Shown piece after piece: positions 8,539 to 15,276 of a stretch of 64,000 bases of DNA. The stretch spans positions 62,001 through 126,000 of the forward strand of contig NZ_DATIND010000080.1 in NCBI RefSeq assembly GCF_035474595.1, given 5' to 3'. A program made the position numbers and the translations under genes. The notes beneath the pieces were generated by a model. It worked only from the letters and a program-made list of their open reading frames with translations, had not been told where the DNA came from and did not search any database. Numbering within the stretch: the stretch's first letter is position 1; each line of letters opens with the position of its first letter. Origin of the DNA: Longimicrobium sp. (GTDB lineage: Bacteria; Gemmatimonadota; Gemmatimonadetes; Longimicrobiales; Longimicrobiaceae).

Positions 8539-8582
8539 GTCGCGAAGCGACTTCGTGCTTTTGTTGCAGCGAATTTATTCGC
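8539..8582 (-). repeat. Two-hairpin interspersed repeat, copy 3 (inverted)
   Basis: On the minus strand: GCGAA[TAAA]TTCGC, linker TGCAACAAAAGCACGA, then a stem AGTCGC/GCGACT. The first-hairpin loop is TAAA, not TGAA. Confidence 0.75.
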
Positions 8583-8678
8583 CCTTCCCCTTCCGCGCAT
8601 CGGAACGGACCGGGAACGCCTCTTGCGCGCCGGGGTGGGCGAGTGCGAACGGCGCAATCAGGAGCAAGGAGACGAGCG

Positions 8679-9713
8679 ATGGCGGGCTACGACGACGGTT
8701 TCGGCGGGCCGCGGGGCGGGTGGCGCGGGCGCCAGGGCGGACCCTACGATCGCGGCTTCCGCGGCCCCGGCGGGATGCCGCAGGGCGGCCGCCCCGGCTA
8801 CGGCGCATACGGCGGCGGCGACTGGGGCCGCGAGTACGGCGCCGGAAGCGGCCAGGGGCGCCCGATGCACGGCGGCGGCAACTTCGGCGGCGGAACCTAC
8901 GGCAGCGGCGGCGCGCCGTCCGGCCGCGGCTGGGGCGGCGGCGAGGGCGGCTACCGCGCGAGCGGTCACGGCTTCGGCAGCGGCAACCGTTCGGCTGGGA
9001 CCGGGCTCGGCAGCGGCGGCCGCTCGGGCGGTTTCGGGATGGGAAGCGGAAACCGCTCCGGCGGCTTCGGGGCTGGCAGCGGAAACCGCTCGTATAGCGG
9101 CGGGATGAGCGGCGGCGGAACGCCGGGCGGATGGACGTACCGCGCGGGGATGGACCGCGGCGCGGGCGAGGCGTGGGGCGGCGGACGCGGCGAGTACGGC
9201 GGCGCATACGAGGAGTACGGGGGCTATCCCGGCGGCCCGGTGCGTGGCGAGTACTACGGCGGCGGGCGTCCGTCGCAGGGGCGGGGATACGACGCGGGGT
9301 TCGCGCGCGAGCCGTTCATGCCCGAGGAGGCGTATCGCCGCCACCCCGAGTACCGGCAGGAGCGGCACCCGCGCGACTGGGAGGCGCACCAGCACGAGTA
9401 CGGCGACGACGACCTGAGCGACGACGAAATCCGCGAGGCCGTGTACGACCGCATGCACGCCGACGCGTGGCTGGAGCCCGGCCGCATCGAGGTGCAGGTG
9501 GAGGACGGCGTGGTCACGCTGACCGGCGAGGTGGACGACTTCCTGAAGGCGCGCTACGCCTGGGACGACGCGTGGGAGGCCGACGGCGTCCGCGGCGTGG
9601 TCAACAACCTCACCGTCCGCGCCGACGAGCCCAACGAGGAGCCCCACGGCGACGTGGTCACCCAATCCGGCGGCGACCGCACCAGCCCCGACGACGCTGG
9701 CGGGATGAGCTGA
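8679..9713 (+). CDS. Gly/Arg-rich low-complexity protein with C-terminal BON domain
   Basis: A 344-residue protein. Residues 1-210 are a disordered Gly-Arg-Tyr-rich region with repeated G-S-G-N-R-S-G-G-F-G-like units. Residues about 245-325 form a BON domain (acidic helix D-D-E-I-R-E-A-V, then V-x-D-G-V-V-T-L-T-G-E-V), a fold usually linked to envelope or phospholipid binding. No signal peptide is visible, so a cytoplasmic location or unusual export must be assumed. The ATG at 8679 is preceded by AAGGAG at good spacing. It converges on a second BON-domain gene. The function of this architecture is unknown to me; the Gly/Arg/Tyr composition would suit phase separation or nucleic-acid contact, which is speculation. 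Confidence 0.82.
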   Translation: MAGYDDGFGGPRGGWRGRQGGPYDRGFRGPGGMPQGGRPGYGAYGGGDWGREYGAGSGQGRPMHGGGNFGGGTYGSGGAPSGRGWGGGEGGYRASGHGFGSGNRSAGTGLGSGGRSGGFGMGSGNRSGGFGAGSGNRSYSGGMSGGGTPGGWTYRAGMDRGAGEAWGGGRGEYGGAYEEYGGYPGGPVRGEYYGGGRPSQGRGYDAGFAREPFMPEEAYRRHPEYRQERHPRDWEAHQHEYGDDDLSDDEIREAVYDRMHADAWLEPGRIEVQVEDGVVTLTGEVDDFLKARYAWDDAWEADGVRGVVNNLTVRADEPNEEPHGDVVTQSGGDRTSPDDAGGMS

Positions 9714-9730
9714 GGGGACAGGGGACAGGG
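9713..9730 (+). repeat. GGGGACA tandem repeat after the BON gene
   Basis: Two and a half 8-base units (GGGGACAG) directly abut the stop codon. The same unit follows ftsZ (63239-63255) and appears reverse-complemented before the gene at 36208. Confidence 0.7.
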
Positions 9731-9769
9731 CGCGAGCCCGCGGACGGATCTCCATCACCCCGAACGAGA

Positions 9770-9798
9770 CGGGCCCCGGCGCAACTCGCCGGGGCCCG
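9770..9798. terminator. Bidirectional terminator between convergent BON genes
   Basis: A 12-bp stem CGGGCCCCGGCG/CGCCGGGGCCCG with loop CAACT, followed by TTCTC on the plus strand. Confidence 0.7.
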
Positions 9799-9828
9799 TT
9801 CTCACGCGGAAGCAGAACGCACTCATAT

Positions 9829-9903
9829 CACGCACTTCCGCACTCACGCACTCACGCACTTCGGTTCCGTACTCTCGTACTCCCCGTACTTTCGTACGTC
9901 CCC
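9829..9903 (-). repeat. GCACT/GTACT tandem array after the BON gene
   Basis: About eight units of 8-10 bp, GCACT drifting to GTACT, ending exactly at the stop of the minus-strand gene. On that gene's strand the units read AGTGC/AGTAC. Confidence 0.8.
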
Positions 9904-10395
9904 TCAGTGCGCTTCCCGATTCCCGTATCCGTCCGCCACCGGGTGGTCGGGCGGCTCGTAGGTGGCGCCCTCCTCGATGGCCTGGCTCGCGTCGTGGGTG
10001 CCGTAGGCCTGCGCGTCCAGGTCCTCCACCAGGTGCTGCGCGGTGTCGGACTGGTCCCACGCCGGGGAGCCCAGCTGGTCGTCGGTGTCCAGGTCCTGCG
10101 CCACCGCGTCGTCGGCCGCCTCGGGCATCTCGCCGCGGTGCAGCTCGTCGACCACCAGGTCGTTGGTGAAGCTCTGCTCGTCCAGCCCCAGCACGTCCAC
10201 CACGCCCTTTTCGGCCACCTGCGCCTCGCCGTCGCTCGACACGCGGCCGGAAAGCGTCACGTGGCCGTTGCGCACCGTCACGTCGATCCACCCCATGTCC
10301 AGCTCGGGGTACTCGCCCAGGTGCTGCACGACGAGGTCGTAGATCTCGTCGTCGGTCATGGTGGAGAAGTCGTACGTTCCGAAGTCGCCCAGCAT
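9904..10395 (-). CDS. BON domain protein
   Basis: A 163-residue acidic protein. Residues about 14-80 form a BON domain: D-D-E-I-Y-D-L-V-V-Q-H-L, then I-D-V-T-V-R-N-G-H-V-T-L-S-G-R-V. The rest is an Asp/Glu/Gln-rich tail with no clear fold. No signal peptide is visible. It starts 22 bases after the beta-barrel gene's stop and is probably in the same operon, which fits the envelope association of many BON proteins. The exact role is unknown. Confidence 0.8.
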   Translation of the reverse strand: MLGDFGTYDFSTMTDDEIYDLVVQHLGEYPELDMGWIDVTVRNGHVTLSGRVSSDGEAQVAEKGVVDVLGLDEQSFTNDLVVDELHRGEMPEAADDAVAQDLDTDDQLGSPAWDQSDTAQHLVEDLDAQAYGTHDASQAIEEGATYEPPDHPVADGYGNREAH

Positions 10396-10417
10396 CGAGC
10401 TCCGTCCCTGTCGGGGT

Positions 10418-11140
10418 TCAGAAGTGCACCACCGCCCCGATCTGCGCCGAGGAGGCGTTGTTCCACTCGTCGATCTTGCTCTGCGAGACGGAGCGGAACC
10501 CCGCGGGCGCCGACTCGTGCCAGAGCCGGCCGTCGAGCTCCAGGCGCAGCGCCACGCGGCGCGTGAGGAACAGGTCCGTTCCCCCGCTCACTCCGAGAGC
10601 AAACGATGGGCCGAACTCATAGCGCTCCTGCGCGGGGATGTCGCTTTCCTGCGGGTCCTTGCCGCTGATGGCGCGCGCGTACCCCGCGTTCACGCCGATG
10701 AACGGCGCCAGGTTGTGCACCGCGCGCGGCCCCGTCAGGTGGAACAGGAAGCCGGTCTCCACCAGCAGGATCCCCGTGCTCACCCGCCGCCCCGTGTCGA
10801 TGGGGCGGATCTGCGTGCTGTCGGCGCTGGCGTTCTCGGCGAAGAAGACCTCGCGCTTGCTGGCGATGTACCCCGCCGACGCGCGCAGCGACAGCGGCCC
10901 GCTCACCCGCAGCGTGTAGCGCAGCCCGAAGATGGGCGCCGAGCGCGGCCCGATGTCCACCGAGGTGCTGTCGGTGAGCGTCAGGTTGGGGTCGGTGAAC
11001 ACGTAGCCCACGAAAGGCTCCAGCCCCTGCGACGGGTCGATGTAGCGGATGTGCGACGGGATGGTCTGCGCAGCGGCGGGGCGGGCGGCAAGCGCCAGCA
11101 CGGCCAGCGCGGCAAGGGCGGTCCGCGAAAGTCGAGTCAT
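10418..11140 (-). CDS. Outer-membrane beta-barrel protein
   Basis: A 240-residue protein with a clear signal peptide (residues 1-24, ending A-A-A-Q). The mature part alternates hydrophobic and polar residues in short strands separated by turns such as F-V-G-Y-V-F-T-D-P-N-L, and ends in the strand I-G-A-V-V-H-F with the C-terminal Phe typical of BAM-inserted barrels. Its length suits an eight-strand OmpW/OmpX-size barrel. The ligand or role cannot be told from sequence. The ATG at 11140 is chosen because it begins the signal peptide; the ribosome site is weak. Confidence 0.75.
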   Translation of the reverse strand: MTRLSRTALAALAVLALAARPAAAQTIPSHIRYIDPSQGLEPFVGYVFTDPNLTLTDSTSVDIGPRSAPIFGLRYTLRVSGPLSLRASAGYIASKREVFFAENASADSTQIRPIDTGRRVSTGILLVETGFLFHLTGPRAVHNLAPFIGVNAGYARAISGKDPQESDIPAQERYEFGPSFALGVSGGTDLFLTRRVALRLELDGRLWHESAPAGFRSVSQSKIDEWNNASSAQIGAVVHF

Positions 11141-11201
11141 GCGTGTGAAGGCTGCAAGATGCGTGAGCGGCGGGGAAGCGAACGGCCCCCGCCGCAAGGC
11201 C

Positions 11202-11236
11202 AACGGTCCCGGGACGGGATTCGTCGCGGGACCGTT
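11202..11236. other. 10-bp stem hairpin in the gap between lipoprotein and barrel genes
   Basis: AACGGTCCCG pairs with CGGGACCGTT around a 15-base loop. It could be a terminator for the gpmI-lipoprotein pair or part of the barrel gene's leader; no U-run decides. Confidence 0.4.
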
Positions 11237-11411
11237 ATAGCGGGCGGAAGCTACGCTTTGTTCCCTGATGCGGCAAGAACGGCGCGGGACAGGGGAGGCG
11301 ATGGAAGATGGAGATCGGGATGTGGATCGGGATCGGCCGCCGCTCGGCCGCCGTCCGAGGTCGAATTCGAGCAGAGGGACGACAAGTCGCCGGGGCGATG
11401 GTCCCGAGGGT

Positions 11412-11945
11412 CTACCGGCGCGGCCGCAGCTCGCCCGACGCGAGCCGCCGGAGCGCCTCCGCCCGCCGCCGCTCGCGGCGCATCCTGGCGGCCTGCCACG
11501 CGGCCGCGGCGGAGCCGAGCACAAGCACGGCGACCAGGGCCAGGCGGACCTTGCTGGCGGGGCGCACAGGAAGCTCGTTCCACCTCTGCTCCGCCGGGAG
11601 CGCCGCGATCCCGTTGGCCTCGGGGTGCATCGTCAGCATGTAGGCGGAGAACGGGCCGGCGTGGATCCCCTCTTTGGTGTCCACGATCACCCACTCGTCG
11701 CCGTGCCCGCCGTACGCGGGGGTGCGGTGGGCCACGATGTAGCGCTCGCCCCACCCGATCCGGTCCACCGCCCGCCCGGTGTAGGCGTCGGGCTCGTCCC
11801 TGCCCGCGGCCTGCAGGTAGTAGAGGTCCTCTTCCTTCTCCAGCTGGTAGTCTCCCACGATGGTGCGCCGCGACAGCCCGAACGGGTCGTGGCACCCCGC
11901 CAGCAGCGCGCAGAGCGCCAGCAGCGCCGGAAGCGCTCGCCTCAC
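11412..11945 (-). CDS. Putative lipoprotein with a C-terminal membrane helix
   Basis: A 177-residue protein starting at a GTG that overlaps the gpmI stop (GTGA). A type II signal peptide ends in the lipobox L-L-A-G-C with Cys 18. The middle part is a small globular domain with I-V-G-D-Y-Q-L-E, Y-L-Q and W-V-I-V-D-T-K-E-G. A second hydrophobic helix (about 135-152) is followed by an Arg-rich tail, which is odd for a lipoprotein and would anchor both ends in the inner membrane. The function is unknown; no family was recognised. Confidence 0.72.
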   Translation of the reverse strand: MRRALPALLALCALLAGCHDPFGLSRRTIVGDYQLEKEEDLYYLQAAGRDEPDAYTGRAVDRIGWGERYIVAHRTPAYGGHGDEWVIVDTKEGIHAGPFSAYMLTMHPEANGIAALPAEQRWNELPVRPASKVRLALVAVLVLGSAAAAWQAARMRRERRRAEALRRLASGELRPRR

Positions 11946-13564
11946 CCGCCCACCGCGGCCGCGCGCCGCCGCGATTCCGCGCTGGTCGCGGGGGCCAGCA
12001 CGCGCAGGTCGCGCCCGGTCATCGCCTCGGGCTGGGGGACGCCGATCAGGCCCAGCATGGTCGGGGCGACGTCGCAGAGGGCGCCGTCCGCCAATCCCGT
12101 CGCCGTCCTGCGATCTTCCGGCTCCAGGAGGATGATGCCCACGGGGTTCAGCGTGTGCGCGGTGTGGGGGCCGTTGGTCTCCGGGTCCCACATCTGCTCG
12201 CAGTTGCCGTGGTCGGCGGAGACGATGAGCGTGGTCCCCGTCTCGCGGCAGGCGGCCACGACCTGCGCCAGCCCGGCATCCACCGCCTCGACCGCCTTCT
12301 TCGCCGCCTCGAGCGAGCCGGTGTGGCCCACCATGTCGGGGTTGGCGTAGTTGCAGACCAGCACGTCGTACTCCATCGACCGGATCGCCTCGACGAGGCC
12401 CGCGGTGACGTCGGCGGCGCTCATCTCCGGCTGCAGGTCGTACGTGGCCACCTTCGGCGAGGAGACCAGGCGGCGCGATTCCCCCTCCGGCGCTTCCTCG
12501 ACCCCGCCGTTGAAGAAGAAGGTGACGTGCGGGTACTTCTCCGTCTCGGCGGTGCGGAAGCTCTTCAGCCCGTGCGCCGCCAGCACCTCGGCCAGGATGT
12601 CGTCCATCGGCTGCGGCGGGAAGGCGGCGGAGAGGGGAAACGCCTCGTCGTACTGCGTCATGGTGACGACCTCCACCTCGGGCCGCTCCGCCCCGCGGTC
12701 GAAACCGTCGAACGCCCGGTCGGCCAGCGCGCGCGTCATCTGCCGCGCCCGGTCCGCGCGGAAGTTGAAGAAGATGACGCCGTCGCCGCTCCGCACCGGG
12801 CCGATGGGCCTGCCGTCGGCGTCGACGACCACGCGCGGCTTCACGAACTCGTCGGTCTCGCCCGCCTGGTACGCGGCGGCCACGGCCTGCACGGGGTCGG
12901 TGATGGCGATCCCCTCGCCGTACACCATCGCGCGGTAGGCTTGCTGGGTGCGGTCCCAGCGGTGGTCGCGGTCCATCGCCCAGTAGCGCCCCATCAGCGT
13001 GGCGATGCGGCACTTCTCCCCGATCCCCGCGCGGCCGGAGAGCTCGGTGAGGAACTCGCGCGCGCTGGAGGGCGGGGTGTCGCGCCCGTCCAGGAAGAGG
13101 TGGATGCGGATGGCGGGCGCGGCCTCCTGCTGCGCCAGCTCGCAGAGGGCCAGCAGGTGCTCGTCCACCGCGTGCACGCCGCCGGGGCCCACCAGCCCCA
13201 TCAGGTGCAGCGTGGCCCCGCGCTCCTTCACGCTGCGGATCAGGCGCAGGAAGGCGTCGTTGCGGCGGAACTCGCCGGTCTCGATGGCGCGCGAGATGCG
13301 CTGCAGGCTCTGCATCACCACGCGGCCGGCGCCCAGGTTCAGGTGGCCGACCTCGCTGTTCCCCATCTGCCCCGCGGGAAGCCCCACCGCGGGCCCGTGC
13401 GTGGTCAATCGCGCCCGCGGATAATCCCCCTCTTCCCACAGATGCCGCCAGGTGGGCGCGTTTGCCTGGGCCACGGCGTTGTCCCACGCGGGCTCGCGCA
13501 GCCCCCATCCGTCGAGGATGACGAAGCAGACGCGGGGGCGTTCCCCCGCCGCAAGATCGGTCAC
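11942..13564 (-). CDS. gpmI: 2,3-bisphosphoglycerate-independent phosphoglycerate mutase
   Basis: A 540-residue cytosolic enzyme that interconverts 3- and 2-phosphoglycerate in glycolysis and gluconeogenesis with two Mn ions. The phosphatase-like core begins V-I-L-D-G-W-G; the catalytic Ser is in M-G-N-S-E-V-G-H near 70; D-G-R-D and the R-A-D-R-A segment line the substrate site; metal ligands are in N-Y-A-N-P-D-M-V-G-H-T-G and S-A-D-H-G-N. Length is slightly above the usual 510-515. The stop overlaps the start of the lipoprotein gene. Confidence 0.96.
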   Translation of the reverse strand: MTDLAAGERPRVCFVILDGWGLREPAWDNAVAQANAPTWRHLWEEGDYPRARLTTHGPAVGLPAGQMGNSEVGHLNLGAGRVVMQSLQRISRAIETGEFRRNDAFLRLIRSVKERGATLHLMGLVGPGGVHAVDEHLLALCELAQQEAAPAIRIHLFLDGRDTPPSSAREFLTELSGRAGIGEKCRIATLMGRYWAMDRDHRWDRTQQAYRAMVYGEGIAITDPVQAVAAAYQAGETDEFVKPRVVVDADGRPIGPVRSGDGVIFFNFRADRARQMTRALADRAFDGFDRGAERPEVEVVTMTQYDEAFPLSAAFPPQPMDDILAEVLAAHGLKSFRTAETEKYPHVTFFFNGGVEEAPEGESRRLVSSPKVATYDLQPEMSAADVTAGLVEAIRSMEYDVLVCNYANPDMVGHTGSLEAAKKAVEAVDAGLAQVVAACRETGTTLIVSADHGNCEQMWDPETNGPHTAHTLNPVGIILLEPEDRRTATGLADGALCDVAPTMLGLIGVPQPEAMTGRDLRVLAPATSAESRRRAAAVGG

Positions 13565-13940
13565 CGGGGCACCTTCCGTGGACGAGTCCTAACGTGATTC
13601 CAATTGACAGGCGGGAAGCATGGGCATAGGTTGAGCCCGAACCCGCAACGACCTGTCGACATTCTACGGAGCGCCCGGAAGGTTCCGCCATCCCGGTCCG
13701 CTCCTTCCCGTTGACATGCCACGCAAGCCCGCGCGCCACCGCCCCGGCGGAGCGCGCACGCGTCCCATTGCGCACGTGCGTCCCCACACACGAGCGCGAC
13801 CGGCCGCGACGGCCCGCGGGTGACCTTTGCCGGACGCCGACCTCCCCCACCGGCGTCCGCCCGTTCGCAGTGGCTCCGGGCCCCTCGGCCCGGGACGCAA
13901 GACTTCGAGAACCCCGCAGGATCAGCAGCAAGGAGTTGCC
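13565..13940. other. Divergent gpmI / M15 intergenic region
   Basis: This 376-base gap must hold both divergent promoters. Apart from the weak box pair at 13604-13632, no repeat or small gene was recognised. Confidence 0.5.
13604..13632 (+). promoter_or_regulatory. Possible sigma-70-like promoter
   Basis: TTGACA (13604-13609), a 17-base spacer and TAGGTT (13627-13632) on the plus strand, about 300 bases ahead of the M15-like gene. The -10 box is poor, so this is tentative. Confidence 0.3.
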
Positions 13941-15005
13941 ATGCCCCGTCGCCGACGCGCCTTCGCCGGACCGCTCGCCGCGTGCGTCCTGGCCGGAACC
14001 GCCCTGGGTTTCGCCCTGCCCATGCACTCGCTTCCCCCGGTCACCTGGAGCTCGCGGGCTCCCGCCAGCCCGCACCGGCTGTACCGGCTGAAGGGCGAGA
14101 GCGCCTTCCGGCTCGCGGACCTGGCGTTCGGGCGCAGCGGCCAGCTGCGGGTGATGTTCACCGATCCGTACCGCCGCGTGGACCTGCCCATCGAGTGGAA
14201 CGGCGCGCCGCCGGCGGACCTGCGCTACGAGTGGGTGCCGGTGAACGGAACGCAGCCGCGCTCGCTGCAGGGCGCCGGGTGGGTGGCCGCGGGCTTCACC
14301 GCGCCGGCCGAGCAGGGGCAGTGGAAGCTGCAGCTCACCGGCCCCGGCCTCACCCAGCGCGTGGACGAGCTGACGCTGGTGACGCGCGTGCCCTTCAGCG
14401 AGAAGCGCGACGGCATCCTGAACGGCTACCGCATCGGGCGCTACGTGGCCGAGAGCAACGGCACCCGCGACGGAGCGTACGCGCCGCCGCCGGGGTTCAT
14501 CGAGGTGACGCCGTTCAACCAGGACATGCCGGTCAGCACGCACTTCCGGCTGCGGAACTTCCTCACCAAGAACCAGTTCGCCGTGTGGCCCAAGTACCTG
14601 GCGCTTGACCTGCGGCTGATCGACAAGCTGGAGCTGGTGATGCAGGAGCTGAACGCCATGGGCGTGCGCACCGAGAGCATGGCGGTGATGAGCGGCTTCC
14701 GCACCCCGGCGTACAACCTGGAGGGCGTGGGCGAGGGCGGCCGCGCGCTGTTCTCGCGCCACACCTACGGCGACGCCAGCGACGTGTGGGTGGACAACGA
14801 CGGCGACGGGTGGATCGACGACCTGAACGGCGACGGCCGCCGCGACACCCGCGACATCCTGGTGATGCTGCGCGCCGTGGAGCGGGTGGAGCGCCGCTAC
14901 CCGGAGCTGACCGGCGGCGCGGGCGTGTACAACGGCAACGGTGCGCACGGCCCGTTCATCCACATCGACGCCCGCGGCTACCGCGCTCGGTGGGGACTGG
15001 AATAG
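13941..15005 (+). CDS. Secreted M15-like (D,D-carboxypeptidase-type) zinc peptidase
   Basis: A 354-residue protein with a signal peptide (about 1-27). Residues 30-160 look like a beta-sandwich. The C-terminal part (about 195-354) resembles the M15/DUF882 peptidoglycan peptidase fold: M-S-G-F-R-T-P-A-Y-N, S-R-H-T-Y-G-D-A-S-D-V (probable Zn ligands His and Asp) and G-P-F-I-H-I-D (third ligand His). Between them lies D-N-D-G-D-G-W-I-D-D-L-N-G-D-G-R-R-D, an EF-hand/dockerin-like acidic loop likely to bind calcium. It should act on peptide cross-links in the periplasm. The start is fixed by AAGGAG seven bases before the ATG. Confidence 0.78.
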   Translation: MPRRRRAFAGPLAACVLAGTALGFALPMHSLPPVTWSSRAPASPHRLYRLKGESAFRLADLAFGRSGQLRVMFTDPYRRVDLPIEWNGAPPADLRYEWVPVNGTQPRSLQGAGWVAAGFTAPAEQGQWKLQLTGPGLTQRVDELTLVTRVPFSEKRDGILNGYRIGRYVAESNGTRDGAYAPPPGFIEVTPFNQDMPVSTHFRLRNFLTKNQFAVWPKYLALDLRLIDKLELVMQELNAMGVRTESMAVMSGFRTPAYNLEGVGEGGRALFSRHTYGDASDVWVDNDGDGWIDDLNGDGRRDTRDILVMLRAVERVERRYPELTGGAGVYNGNGAHGPFIHIDARGYRARWGLE

Positions 15006-15037
15006 AAGTGCGGAAGTGCGGAAGTGCGTGAGTGCGT
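15006..15037 (+). repeat. AGTGC tandem array after the M15 gene
   Basis: Three GAAGTGCG units and one GAGTGCG begin at the base after the stop codon. Confidence 0.8.
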
Positions 15038-15044
15038 AACAGCT

Positions 15045-15090
15045 AAACGGAGGAAAGGAGACGGCAGCGCCGTCTCCCTTCTTCCGTTTT
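15045..15090 (+). terminator. Rho-independent terminator
   Basis: A 21-bp stem (15045-15065 with 15069-15089; two G-U pairs) closed by AGC and ending in TTTT. Confidence 0.85.
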
Positions 15091-15143
15091 GCATTCCCGT
15101 TCACCCACTCGGCCATGCATTCGCCGACCGGACGAACGGCAGG

Positions 15144-15210
15144 GTCTCACACGGAGGGAGCGGAGGTAACGGAGGAGGGACGGCAGTTCTCCGTTTCCTC
15201 GGCGTGAGAC
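15144..15210. repeat. Degenerate long palindrome (CTCAC-CGGAG family)
   Basis: It starts GTCTCACACGGAGG and ends CCTCGGCGTGAGAC with imperfect pairing between. Related palindromes are at 25472-25546, 34071-34146 and 41589-41656. Confidence 0.6.
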
Positions 15211-15230
15211 GGTTCTCGATCCTCCATCAC

Positions 15231-15274
15231 TGCGTACTTACGCACTCACGCACTCACGCACTCCCCGCACTTCC
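15231..15274 (-). repeat. GCACT tandem array next to the beta-helix gene
   Basis: Five units ending two bases before the minus-strand stop; on that strand they read AGTGCG/AGTGCGTG. Confidence 0.8.
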
Positions 15275-15276
15275 GT

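Larger units (their letters stand above)
8351..8678. other. Divergent mobA/BON intergenic region with an inverted repeat pair
   Basis: This 328-base gap holds two copies of the two-hairpin repeat facing each other (8400-8447 plus, 8539-8582 minus). The promoters of both divergent genes must lie here, but no confident -35/-10 pair was seen. Confidence 0.6.

Noticed and set aside
8399-8584. Inverted repeats suggesting a small insertion sequence
   Set aside because: No transposase and no terminal duplications; both arms are ordinary copies of the interspersed repeat.
8351-8678. Moco riboswitch ahead of the mobA operon
   Set aside because: The only structure seen is the interspersed two-hairpin repeat, which occurs in many unrelated gaps.
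10358-13597. A 1079-codon open frame on the plus strand opposite the barrel, lipoprotein and gpmI genes
   Set aside because: It is the antisense shadow of high-GC genes with clear family motifs; its composition is His/Arg/Ala-rich without domains.
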